This document shows positions 44,501 through 53,153 of a stretch of DNA of 64,000 nt, in pieces. The stretch lies in assembly GCA_049965515.1 (NCBI GenBank), contig JBMFWG010000003.1, positions 1-64,000 on the forward strand, given 5' to 3'. Under the pieces are notes generated by a model that did not search any database, had not been told where the DNA came from, and saw only the letters and a list, made by a program, of their open reading frames with translations. How positions within the stretch are numbered: the first letter of the stretch is position 1; each line of letters starts with the position of its first letter. A program made the translations under genes and the position numbers. The DNA comes from UBA4572 sp049965515 (GTDB taxonomy: Bacteria > Nitrospirota > Leptospirillia > Leptospirillales > Leptospirillaceae).

Positions 44501-45906
44501 GGGGCCTCCGACCATTTTCTGACGGTATAGCGGGAAAGGACGGCTCCCTCCGGCCAGCCGACCGGGGAAAATCCCGCCTTGACCTTCAGGTGTCGGACGA
44601 AGTCCCGGGGATCGGGAAGCTCCTCCCACACCTGGGGAAGAAAGGTCCCCCGATGTCTCCCCCGGGCAAGGACAAGACCGTCGATCCCTGGACGAAGACG
44701 GGCCAGAAGATCCTCCTCCGTCTTCACCGGCATCGGCTCGGGATGGGACAGAAGGGAGACTTCAAAGCGCAGGATCGGAAGCTCGTCGACCCCGACCGGA
44801 GGAAAGCGCGGATCCTCGAATGCGGCTCCCCGGGCATTGGCCCGAAGATCATCGATCAACGGACGACGCGCCTCCAGGCTTCCGATGCACCCCCTCAGGG
44901 CACCTCTTTCCTTGATCGTGACGAAGGTGGCTCCGGGAGCCCAAAGCCAGGAAGCGCTCGTTCGATTCTGAGACGGGACCCCCACCCCCAGGACCCGCGC
45001 CACCTCCTCCCGAGCCAGGGCAAGCAGGAGTTCTCCGTCGACCTCCTGCAACTCCCCTCCCCCGGGATCCCCTCCTGTCTCGGTTTCGTAGAAGGCAAAG
45101 GAGGCATACCCGACGACACGATCGGCGAGCCTTCCCTCCGAGCCGACCACTCCGCCGGCAGTCTCTCCGGAGTTTTTCATCTCGATCAGGACCGGGATGA
45201 GGGGCCATTTTCTGGCGGCCAGAAGAAGGCCGTTGACGGGGGTGGCCCCGCAGGCGAGTTCTGGCTGGACAGAGGGGTCAAGGGAGAGAATGCGGTCGGC
45301 CGTGGCCCGGTCGACGAGTTTTGCCTCCCCGGATGACAGATAGTGGGAGAGATCGGAGCTGATGACGAGAAGGGTTTCCGGACCTCCCCGGACAGCCTCG
45401 AGAACCTCGAGAACTTCCCGGGGGCTGGCCTCTCCGACCACCAGGGGCAAAAAGGCAAAGCCTCCGAGCACCCTCTGCAGAAAGGGGAGCTGGACCTCAA
45501 GGGAATGTTCCTGGCGGTGGGCTTCGGGACGCTCGCCCACCTGGGGGAGAGATTTCACCCGATGAACAAGCTCCCAATCGACGGGGATATCACCCAGCGG
45601 AGTCCTGAAAACCTCGGCCCCGGGAAGGGCCAGTCCGCGGAAGTAGACGCGATGGGCCGGACCAAGAAGGACGACCCGGGAGATTCGGCCCCGGGCCTTT
45701 TCGAGAAGAGAGTAGGCCCGGGCGGCAACCGGTCCCGAATAGAGATAGCCGGCATGGGGAACGATCAGGGCTTTCGGGAGGGAGCTCCTCGCCCCCGCGT
45801 CGTCAGAGCGGGCCCGGGCCAGCAGAGAGTCTACCGAGGTCCTCAGCGCCGGGGCCTCTCCCTCGTAAAAACTTCCGGCCACGGCCGGATATCGAACCCG
45901 ATCCAC
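44497..45906 (-). CDS. AmmeMemoRadiSam proteins B and A fused (Memo + AMMECR1)
   Basis: One 469-residue polypeptide with two domains. Residues 1 to about 275 form a Memo domain (RYPAVAGSFYEG, IVPHAGYLYSGPVAARAY, EHSLEVQLPFLQ, ISSDLSHYLSSGEA), related to extradiol dioxygenases with candidate metal-binding His residues. Residues about 285 to 469 form an AMMECR1 domain (LARGRHRGTFLPQVW, GALRGCIGSLEARRPLIDDL, AFEDPRFPPV). The two are separate genes in many genomes; here they are fused and coupled to amrS. The start is GTG with AAGGAGG upstream. A 9-bp inverted repeat lies just upstream. Confidence 0.92.
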   Translation of the reverse strand: MDRVRYPAVAGSFYEGEAPALRTSVDSLLARARSDDAGARSSLPKALIVPHAGYLYSGPVAARAYSLLEKARGRISRVVLLGPAHRVYFRGLALPGAEVFRTPLGDIPVDWELVHRVKSLPQVGERPEAHRQEHSLEVQLPFLQRVLGGFAFLPLVVGEASPREVLEVLEAVRGGPETLLVISSDLSHYLSSGEAKLVDRATADRILSLDPSVQPELACGATPVNGLLLAARKWPLIPVLIEMKNSGETAGGVVGSEGRLADRVVGYASFAFYETETGGDPGGGELQEVDGELLLALAREEVARVLGVGVPSQNRTSASWLWAPGATFVTIKERGALRGCIGSLEARRPLIDDLRANARGAAFEDPRFPPVGVDELPILRFEVSLLSHPEPMPVKTEEDLLARLRPGIDGLVLARGRHRGTFLPQVWEELPDPRDFVRHLKVKAGFSPVGWPEGAVLSRYTVRKWSEAP

Positions 45907-45924
45907 CGCCCCCTCCTTTTAACG

Positions 45925-45955
45925 GCCTTGAAATCGTCCGGTTCTCTTTCAAGGC
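45925..45955. repeat. Inverted repeat upstream of the AmmeMemoRadiSam genes
   Basis: Two perfect 9-base arms (GCCTTGAAA and its complement) are separated by 13 bases, about 20 to 50 bases before the GTG of the Memo-AMMECR1 gene. Arm length and spacing suit an operator for a dimeric regulator as well as a hairpin. Confidence 0.45.
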
Positions 45956-46021
45956 TATCACAAAAGGCCGACTCGTCCAGTTCCCCCCCCCGAAAATGGA
46001 GGCGGGAGGGGGACTCCGGCC

Positions 46022-46375
46022 TCAGACCGGAGGTTCTTCCTCCCCGGAGCTGTGAACGAAGTGATCCTGTCGGCTCACCGCCACGTCCGAGACGTACATG
46101 ATCCCGGAATAGCGCTCAAAGAGGGGCGTCAGCCCCTCCAGGATGAGTTCGACTTTCTCCTCCTTGACCACTGTCATCAGAAGCACGAGGCTTGATGTTT
46201 CGTTATAGATCAGGTTGCCCTCATAGAAACCGCTATGGCCCATCCCCGACACATTGGGGATGATCGTGTATCCCGTGACACGGACCCGGGCTAAAAGATC
46301 CCGGACAAAAGGGATCCGTTCTCCGCTCACGATGATGTCCACCTTTTTCATGGGGGTCAGACGGGCTTTCTCCAT
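46022..46375 (-). CDS. PII-like signalling protein linked to dabA
   Basis: A 117-residue protein with the small ferredoxin-like fold of PII/SbtB-type regulators: KKVDIIVSGERIPFVRDLL, GYTIIPNVSGMG, LVLLMTVVKEEKVELILEG and GIMYVSDVAV. The T-loop segment (SGMGHSGFYEGNLIYNE) lacks the uridylylated Tyr context of GlnB, so it is a PII-like protein rather than a classical nitrogen PII. Its ATG shares one base with the TGA of dabA. In other bacteria such proteins sit beside DAB-type or SbtA carbon transporters and gate them by adenine nucleotides or bicarbonate. ATG 46375 has AAAGGA upstream. Confidence 0.8.
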   Translation of the reverse strand: MEKARLTPMKKVDIIVSGERIPFVRDLLARVRVTGYTIIPNVSGMGHSGFYEGNLIYNETSSLVLLMTVVKEEKVELILEGLTPLFERYSGIMYVSDVAVSRQDHFVHSSGEEEPPV

Positions 46376-49300
46376 CAGAGTGTCCTTTCGGGTTGAGAGA
46401 GAGTTGTCAGATCGACCGAAGACCAGCTCCCGGGGGCCTGCATGCGGAAAAAGGCCCGGTCTCCCGGATCGGCGGCAACGAGGCGGATCCATCCGTTCGA
46501 AAGGAGGCGGCGCAGGGGGGGATTGTTGGAGACAACCCGGTCAATGCGTTCACGTCCGGCCTGGACGACGACAAGAAGGCGGACCGGTTCATGGTAGAGT
46601 CGATCCCCGTCCTTGAGGGTCTGGGAGGGAAGGCCGGGAAGAAGGTCACTTTCATTGCCCCACATGATACCGATGGCCCCCGCCACATTGTGGTAGATCT
46701 TGTTCCCTCCCCCATAGCGCTCAAGGTCGAGGAGGGAGAAGTAATGCTCGGCATTGATCCACTGGCCGACCACGAGAGGACCGGTCATGATCGCCTCAAG
46801 GAGGCGGCCGTCGGGATCGCGCGCCGGATCGTAGGAATGGAGAAAGGCCCGGCCAGAAAAGTCCGCCGTCCCAAGGAGATCCTTGTTCCCCACGACAAAC
46901 CAGGAGTTTTTTGAAAGTCCCCATTCAGGACGGACCTCGGCGGCGTCGCAGGAGCGGCGAAAGACAGCCTTGGCCGAACCCCGGAGACCGGAGGGAAGAT
47001 CGAAGGAGGGAAGCTCCTCTTGCCGCTCTGCCGCCGATCTCAGTCCCGCCTCCTCGAGGTCCCGCCAGAGTCTCTTCAGATCCCGGCGATGGGTCAGCGG
47101 GACCGATTCGAGATCGTAAAAGTCGATCCTGTCGGTGGTGGTGTTGTGCTCCCCCGCAAGAAAATGCGTATCGTAGGGGATTTCCACGCCCCGCTTTTTC
47201 AGGAGGTCACGAACCGCCGGATTGTTGGCCATCTCCACAAAAACCCGGGCATTGGGAATCCCCCGGTTTCCTCCGCAAGCCCCGCAATCGAGTGCCGACT
47301 CAAAGGGGTTGTTGAAGGATTCCGAGCCATGGCCGCACACCAGGACGAGTCGGGCAAAGTTCCGGGTGAGACCGATCGTCCTGAGGCTGTTTTCCACGTA
47401 ATAGACCTGCTCCTCCAGCCCGAACCCTACGGTCATGATGGTCTCAAGGAGAACCCGGGTGCGTCTCATGTTGATCGTGTAGAGGGTCCGGAGCTTCCTG
47501 ATGAGATCTGCCTCTCCGGGGGCCGTCAAAAGGAGCTCCTCCCGGGCCCTGAGAGAAAACCCCTGGGAAAAGCGGGAGTCGGAGAGGGCCGCCTGCCGGA
47601 CCTCCTCAACCGTCGACGGACTGACCCCGCGGGTATGGGATCCCACCACATCGAGAAGGGCCTTGCGGATCTTCACATGCTGTTCCGCCTCGATCATGGC
47701 CTGGGCCTCGCCCTCCCCCACACGGGCGACCGTCAGGGCGGTGGCAATCTCTGGAAGAATAAGCCCCCGGACAAATTCACGGACCTTGTTGAAGGCAGCC
47801 GGGAGAAAGGTCCGCCCCAAAAATGGCAGGAGATAGAACCACCCGAGAGCCTCGACAAGCACATAGGGGGTAATGACATGATCCTTGAGCTCATGGAAGA
47901 GATGGACGAGGGAGCGAGTCTTCTGGTGCCGTCGGAAATGCCGGTCCGCCCGTTCGATCTCATAGGCCCGGGGGATCTCCCGAACCCGGTGGCGGGGAGA
48001 GAGAAGCACGGGGGCCTGAACCTGGAAGCCCTCTTTCTGGTAGGGCTGAAAGCGGAAGGGGACACCGAAGAAGCCGGCGATCCCATAGGTGGCATACCCC
48101 CCCAATGACTCGATGTGCCGGCGGAGACGTTCGGAGCGGACATCAATACAAAAGAACATCTGCGCGGCGGGACGGGCTTCGACAGCAAGACTGGGGCTCT
48201 CCTCCCCGGATCTTTCGGTCCAGGGAGCGAAGAGGGAGAGGAGTTCCCGGTCGTGCGCCTCTTCAAGAGCCCGTTGCCAGATCTCATGCCTTTTCGAGGA
48301 ATCAAGGGTGTCGAGAGCCGCTTCAAGGCGCTCCCAGTTCCGCGAATCGAGCTCTTCGACCTCCGAAGGAGAGAGACCGAGCGTCTGCGCGATGTGGTAG
48401 AGCCGTCCTGTCCGGCTCCGGCTTCCCCCTTCGGCCCGGAGAGACTCGAGCCATTCCTCATGAACCCGGGAGATCTTCTGCCATCGGGGATCCCCCGGAT
48501 CCGGGAAGTGGTCGGCCAGAGCCCCCAAGCGCGCCCCCCAGACCATGGGGGTTCCGTATCGGGCGGCAAAGCTCCGGGCAAGCATCTCGGGACGATGGCC
48601 CTCAATCCACTCCAGAATGGCCGGAACGGTCCCCTGGATTCCCAGCTGAGTCTCGCACACATAGGCAACGATGGCCTGCTCGTAAAAAAGCCGGACGGCC
48701 AGGATCATCACAAGGTCAATGGGGTAGGTTCTCGACCAGGGATCATCGCTTTTGGAATTTCTCCATTTGACATATCCCGTCCATCCGGGAAGGGCGGTGG
48801 CGTGTCGCTCGAGATAGTCGGTGAGACCTGCCCGGGGGATCTCCATGGCAATCAGCGCCCCCATGAGCGTGTCCTCGGGGTTGTCCGGAAGGTCGGAGAT
48901 CTCCCGATGTGCCCCCTCCAACCCCCAGAACAGGATCTCCCGGTCCTTTGCGGCCATGCTCCGCCAGACCCGGTAGAACCCCCGTTCCCGATGAGGAATG
49001 TTCCAGGTGGAAACCCCCTCATCGAGGAAGGCCGACAACCACTTGATCATCAGGCGATCAAGCCTTTTTTTCCAGAGTCCGTCACAGAAGAGGTCGACCC
49101 ATTCCAGAAGAGTCAGGGAGGGCCCCGGACGGGGAAGATAGGAAGTGGCCGGGTCTGACCAGGCCGCCCCCGGAAGCCGGTCGGAGGCCCATTGCCGGCA
49201 AGACTCCCACAGTCTGGCGCAGTACCCCTCTTCCCCTTCCCGTTCAAAGTGGCTCTCATGGAGAGCCCGAACCTCGGAGGAAAGGTCGCGACGAAGACGA

Positions 49301-49776
49301 AAAAAAGCCGGTCGCCCCTCGGTCATGATGGGATCTGATGGCAACGGCCGGTCCCACTCGTGAAGGAGATGGCCTTCGAGAAAGTCCGACAGCGGTCGCC
49401 CAAAGATCCTGACCGTCTCGCAGGATCGGGCGTCGCTGCCAGAACAGAGCCCCAGAGAAGCAGCCTCCTCGAGAAGGACCGATGAGAGAATCTTCCGGTC
49501 GATGCGGCCACTCCGATACAGCTCTCGCCACTCGTCGGAGCTGATGGCGGTCCGCCCTCCAAAGAGGGCTCCCGCCTTGCGGATCGCCTCGAAGAAGGGA
49601 AGCTCTTCCAGCTCGTGAAGGGGGTTGTGGTGGATGAAGGTCGTCATCCTGTAAACGAAGGACAATGTCTCTGATGCCAGCTCCACATGAGAGCGAAGGC
49701 CAATCCTCTGGCCATCGGTGATCGCGGAAAGGTCCCATTTCCCGGAGCGGGGAAGGGAGGAGAGAATGGTCTTCAT
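46375..49776 (-). CDS. dabA: DabA-like zinc subunit of an inorganic-carbon transporter
   Basis: A 1133-residue DUF2309/UPF0753 protein, the cytoplasmic subunit of DAB inorganic-carbon pumps that resembles a beta-carbonic anhydrase site. All four zinc-site residues can be placed: Cys and Asp in FFCIDVRSE (about 543 and 545), His in VCGHGSESF (about 815) and Cys in LDCGACGG (about 830); the CxD and 15-residue His-to-Cys spacings equal those recalled for the Halothiobacillus protein. That protein is near 830 residues, so this one has about 190 extra residues before the first ligand and about 100 between the pairs. ATG 49776 overlaps the NuoM-like stop (ATGA); the PII-like gene follows with one shared base. 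Confidence 0.92.
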   Translation of the reverse strand: MKTILSSLPRSGKWDLSAITDGQRIGLRSHVELASETLSFVYRMTTFIHHNPLHELEELPFFEAIRKAGALFGGRTAISSDEWRELYRSGRIDRKILSSVLLEEAASLGLCSGSDARSCETVRIFGRPLSDFLEGHLLHEWDRPLPSDPIMTEGRPAFFRLRRDLSSEVRALHESHFEREGEEGYCARLWESCRQWASDRLPGAAWSDPATSYLPRPGPSLTLLEWVDLFCDGLWKKRLDRLMIKWLSAFLDEGVSTWNIPHRERGFYRVWRSMAAKDREILFWGLEGAHREISDLPDNPEDTLMGALIAMEIPRAGLTDYLERHATALPGWTGYVKWRNSKSDDPWSRTYPIDLVMILAVRLFYEQAIVAYVCETQLGIQGTVPAILEWIEGHRPEMLARSFAARYGTPMVWGARLGALADHFPDPGDPRWQKISRVHEEWLESLRAEGGSRSRTGRLYHIAQTLGLSPSEVEELDSRNWERLEAALDTLDSSKRHEIWQRALEEAHDRELLSLFAPWTERSGEESPSLAVEARPAAQMFFCIDVRSERLRRHIESLGGYATYGIAGFFGVPFRFQPYQKEGFQVQAPVLLSPRHRVREIPRAYEIERADRHFRRHQKTRSLVHLFHELKDHVITPYVLVEALGWFYLLPFLGRTFLPAAFNKVREFVRGLILPEIATALTVARVGEGEAQAMIEAEQHVKIRKALLDVVGSHTRGVSPSTVEEVRQAALSDSRFSQGFSLRAREELLLTAPGEADLIRKLRTLYTINMRRTRVLLETIMTVGFGLEEQVYYVENSLRTIGLTRNFARLVLVCGHGSESFNNPFESALDCGACGGNRGIPNARVFVEMANNPAVRDLLKKRGVEIPYDTHFLAGEHNTTTDRIDFYDLESVPLTHRRDLKRLWRDLEEAGLRSAAERQEELPSFDLPSGLRGSAKAVFRRSCDAAEVRPEWGLSKNSWFVVGNKDLLGTADFSGRAFLHSYDPARDPDGRLLEAIMTGPLVVGQWINAEHYFSLLDLERYGGGNKIYHNVAGAIGIMWGNESDLLPGLPSQTLKDGDRLYHEPVRLLVVVQAGRERIDRVVSNNPPLRRLLSNGWIRLVAADPGDRAFFRMQAPGSWSSVDLTTLSQPERTL

Positions 49777-51119
49777 GGACTTCCCCCAAAGATTCCTCCG
49801 CGAGTACTGACAAGGTCGGTGAGAAGGAGAAAGAAGCCGGCGGTTCCGAAGGCCAGCAGCTCTCCGGGCCAAAGGGTCTTCACGATCTCGCCATCCCCTC
49901 TCGACAGGGAGGGCCCCTCACCGGAAAAGATGGTCCGGAGGAAGGAAAGAACCAGAGAGAAGGAGAAGAAAAGACCGGCCAGGACCACCACTCCCAGAAG
50001 GGGAGAGCGCGACCAGATCCCAAGAAGGAGTCGCCACTCCGCCATGAATCCCCCCACAAGGGGAAGGCTCATCCCCTGAAAGGCCGCCAGAAGAAAGGCC
50101 AGCCGAAGAGGACCGATCATGGTTCCGGCTCCTGAGAGGCCGGCCACGGTTCTCACTCTGTAGCGAAGGACGAGGGACGACAGGACCATCCCCCCCAGGA
50201 GAGCGGCCTGAGGAAGAAGCAGGGCCATAAACAGGCCACCGGACCGGCCCTGGGCGGTCCCGCTCAGAAGACCTCCGGCCATCCCCCCCATACCGGCAGC
50301 CACCAGTCCATCGGCTGCCTCCTGAACATAGTGGGCGGTCTTGGTCCTGAAAAGCCCCAGAAGCCCCCACCCGAGGCTGAGAGCTCCGAAGAAGAGAAAG
50401 GCTCCGGGAAACCCTGGGGCAGCCGCCCTTAGAAGCTGAAAGAGCACCAATGGCGGCATACACTGAAAGAAAAACATGTCCATCTTCAGAAACTCTGGGG
50501 AGACGACTCGCTCGGTTCTTCGGGAAAGAGGAGCCGGGAAGAGGAGAAGAAGGGCGAGCAGGAAGGCCCCCTCTCCGGCAAGAGTCCCGAGAAAGGCGGG
50601 TCGCAGGGCCAACATCACCGAGAGGAGGCCGGAGACACAGAGCCGCAGAAGAAAGGATCTTCGATAGGCTCCGGGAAAGGCCCCATCCAAAACCAGAGCG
50701 CCCAGGAGGAGAAGAACGATCAGGCCTGCCCCTCCCGCCAGGGCCCGGCTGGACCCGCCTCCGAGAAAGGCGACCCCGGATCCCGACGTCAAAAGACAGG
50801 GAAGCCAGACCGCAGGAAGACGGCTGGAGTTCGGATCGGAGGGTCTTTCGGGAAGAATGAGGAGGATGGGCAGGAGGAGAATCCCCAGGCAGAGGGCGAG
50901 CAGGAGCCCCTCCTGGGGAAGGCGTGCGAAGGTGGAGAAGGGAAAATCGGTCGAATTTCTCGTCATGAGCTCGAAAAGAAGGAGCAGCAGGTAGACGCCC
51001 ACAGGAAAAACCGTCGCAAACGCCCTTTTTCTTCCGGAAGGAAAGAGAGGCCTGACAATCGGAGAAAGAAGCGGCAAGGCAAGAATTGCCAGAATTTTCC
51101 AGGGGAGCCCCAGAATCAC
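49773..51119 (-). CDS. Second NuoL/M-like membrane subunit of the DAB module
   Basis: A 448-residue, very hydrophobic protein with about 12 to 14 predicted helices. It resembles degenerate NuoM/MrpD-type proton-translocating subunits: PLRLAFLLAAFQGMSLPLVGGFMAEWRLL and TKTAHYVQEAADGLVAAG align with the antiporter core, but the usual Lys in the discontinuous helix region is hard to place. GTG at 51119 has AAGGAG at six bases and overlaps the stop of dabB (GTGA). An extra NuoL/M protein between dabB and dabA is known in extended DAB operons. A role in coupling ion flow to carbon uptake is inference. Confidence 0.75.
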   Translation of the reverse strand: MILGLPWKILAILALPLLSPIVRPLFPSGRKRAFATVFPVGVYLLLLLFELMTRNSTDFPFSTFARLPQEGLLLALCLGILLLPILLILPERPSDPNSSRLPAVWLPCLLTSGSGVAFLGGGSSRALAGGAGLIVLLLLGALVLDGAFPGAYRRSFLLRLCVSGLLSVMLALRPAFLGTLAGEGAFLLALLLLFPAPLSRRTERVVSPEFLKMDMFFFQCMPPLVLFQLLRAAAPGFPGAFLFFGALSLGWGLLGLFRTKTAHYVQEAADGLVAAGMGGMAGGLLSGTAQGRSGGLFMALLLPQAALLGGMVLSSLVLRYRVRTVAGLSGAGTMIGPLRLAFLLAAFQGMSLPLVGGFMAEWRLLLGIWSRSPLLGVVVLAGLFFSFSLVLSFLRTIFSGEGPSLSRGDGEIVKTLWPGELLAFGTAGFFLLLTDLVSTRGGIFGGSP

Positions 51120-52828
51120 GCCCGCTCCTTTCCGTCGAAAAACTCCCGGAGGCGCCAAAGAAGCCGGTCCAAGGGTTCAACCACCCGATGCAACAGAACA
51201 TGCTCCACCGATCCCCGGTTCAGAAAAAAGAGATAGAGGGATTCCTGGCGGGAGAGTATCCATGCGGGCAGGATCTGGCGACCGCGGATTTCGCGAAAGA
51301 AGGCGACGACCCACCCCCCCACGATAATGGCGGTCAACAGGAGAACGATGGGGGTAAAGAGGCTCCACCCCACGCCCCCCGAGGAAAAGAAAAGGGCACG
51401 GTCGGCAGGATCCGGGTAGAGAAAGAGGTTGAACTTGTGAGCCGCTCCTATGTAGCCGTAAATAAAAAGAACCAGGACTCCCGTCCAGGGAATGGCAGCC
51501 GTGAAGGAATCGAAGAGACGGGCACGGGTGAGGCTTATGGTCACCTGAGAGACCGTCACCCAGCTGAAAAAGAGAAAGACCACCGTCCCCTCTTCTCTCG
51601 AAAGATGGATGTTGGCCAGCTGATGGGCCCCCAAAACAATGACGAGAGGAAGAACCAGGGTGACAAGGGCCACCGGAAGAACTCGGGACAGGTGAAATCC
51701 CTCGGGAATCCTCGGGTCTTCCGCCGTCTGGCGGGGCAGCGTCGGCTCTGTTCTGGCAATGCCGATAGCCGTTCCCGATTCAAGAAAGAGTGTGGCCTTG
51801 AAGATGCCATGGGCTATCAGGTGAAAGACTGCCAGGGAAAAGGCCCCAAGGCCGCACTCCATGGTCATGTACCCCATCTGGCCCATCGTGGAAAATCCCA
51901 GCTTCCGCTTCACATCACTTTGGGTCAGCATCGTCGAGGAGCCGAAGAGAGCCGTCAGAAACCCCACAATAAAGACAAGATGCATGGAGATCGGGGAATG
52001 GGCAAACAGGAGTGCGGTTCGGTTCATGAGGTACCCCCCGGCATTGACAATGCCGGCATGCATGAGTGCCGATACCGGAGTGGGGGTCTCCATCGTATCC
52101 GGGAGCCAGAAGTGGAAAGGAAACTGGGCCGACTTGGCCATGCATCCGGCAAAGAGGCACAGGACAATTGCCGACAGGGTCCCCTGTGAAATGGTTTCGG
52201 GCTGATCGCGAAGGATCTCCGAGATTCGGCCCAGGTCAAGAGAGTGAAAGCTCTGCCAGGCGATAAGCAGCCCTCCCAGGAAGAGAATGTCTCCCAGACG
52301 GTGGACAAGAAAGGTCTTCGCAGCCGCATTTACGGAAGATCGCCTCTTCCGGTTGTAGGCCATGAGCAGGTAGAGCCCGAGGCTCATAAGCTGCCAGAAA
52401 AGAAAGATCAGGAGGAGATTCCGGCTGGTGACAAGCATGACGAGGACGGAGGTCTCGAGGGCAACAAGGGAGAAAAAGCGGGCGTAATCGGCTTCCCCGA
52501 GGAGATAGCGAAGGGAATACCCCTGAACGACGGTGCTCACTCCGGTAATCAGGAGAACCATGATGGCCGAAAGACGATCGACTCCCCACAGGGAGGGTTC
52601 GGAAATTCCGGGGAGAGAAAAGGGAAGAGCGAGAGTGATCGTCCCCCTTTCCACCACCTCCCAGAGAAGGGCCAGGCCCGTCAGGAAGGAGAGAGCTGTG
52701 GGAACCACACACAGGAGAGCATAGCGCGGAGAACGTCCCCCCACAGACCAGATCGCATCAATGATAAAGAGAAGAAGCCCCCCGAGAAGGGGAAATGCCG
52801 GCAGGAGAACCGCCGCTTCATTCTGCAT
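51116..52828 (-). CDS. dabB: DabB-like NuoL-type ion-translocating subunit
   Basis: The membrane subunit of the DAB pump, 570 residues, homologous to NuoL/MrpA. The antiporter core is well conserved: KSAQFPFHFWLPDTMETPTPVSALMHAG with the key Lys and the TPVSAL loop, TQSDVKRKLGFSTMGQMGYM, and HLIAHGIFKATLFLESG with the His and Lys of helix TM12. There are about 14 helices and a C-terminal amphipathic stretch (RGSVEHVLLHRVVEPLDRLL). The first gene of the coupled dabB-NuoM-dabA-PII run. No promoter is clear between it and PorE-like gene B, so it may be read from the promoter at 53963-53991. Its ribosome site is weak (GGGGGA). Confidence 0.9.
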   Translation of the reverse strand: MQNEAAVLLPAFPLLGGLLLFIIDAIWSVGGRSPRYALLCVVPTALSFLTGLALLWEVVERGTITLALPFSLPGISEPSLWGVDRLSAIMVLLITGVSTVVQGYSLRYLLGEADYARFFSLVALETSVLVMLVTSRNLLLIFLFWQLMSLGLYLLMAYNRKRRSSVNAAAKTFLVHRLGDILFLGGLLIAWQSFHSLDLGRISEILRDQPETISQGTLSAIVLCLFAGCMAKSAQFPFHFWLPDTMETPTPVSALMHAGIVNAGGYLMNRTALLFAHSPISMHLVFIVGFLTALFGSSTMLTQSDVKRKLGFSTMGQMGYMTMECGLGAFSLAVFHLIAHGIFKATLFLESGTAIGIARTEPTLPRQTAEDPRIPEGFHLSRVLPVALVTLVLPLVIVLGAHQLANIHLSREEGTVVFLFFSWVTVSQVTISLTRARLFDSFTAAIPWTGVLVLFIYGYIGAAHKFNLFLYPDPADRALFFSSGGVGWSLFTPIVLLLTAIIVGGWVVAFFREIRGRQILPAWILSRQESLYLFFLNRGSVEHVLLHRVVEPLDRLLWRLREFFDGKERA

Positions 52829-53153
52829 GCCATCCCCCGGGACGACCCTCCTTCCTCGGACTCCCTTCGGAGAGAGAAAGGGGACTCTCCCGCCCGGTCA
52901 GGATCCCATGGCTCCCCCCTGAAGGGGAAAGCCATTCCGGAGATCTCCGAAGCCAGAGACATCCAAGGATGGAGTGGAAAAAGGTCGCTTTCTGAGATTG
53001 GAAGGAGCGGAACCATGACGGGATGAAAGGTCTCTCCCGATGGAGCCGGTTAAATGGGAAAGGGGAAAACCGGACAGCCCTTAGCGGAGCAAAGACGATT
53101 GCCCGAGATCGGGATGTCCGGATCACCCGTTCCGGACAAAGGAACGTCTTCCG
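52829..53153. other. Gap between PorE-like gene B and dabB
   Basis: I see no credible gene and no clear promoter in these 325 bases. On the minus strand just after PorE-like gene B lie two hairpins: a 7-bp repeat GTCCGGA/TCCGGAC at 53116-53137 and a CCCGA/TCGGG repeat at 53102-53113. Neither is followed by a T run, so they may reduce rather than stop readthrough into dabB. Confidence 0.45.

Noticed and set aside
47020..49158. Two long plus-strand frames opposite dabA
   Set aside because: They are antisense to a clear DabA homolog with all zinc ligands, and their translations show no motif.
53102..53137. Terminator between PorE-like gene B and dabB
   Set aside because: Two hairpins are present but neither is followed by T residues on the minus strand, so a terminator call is not supported.
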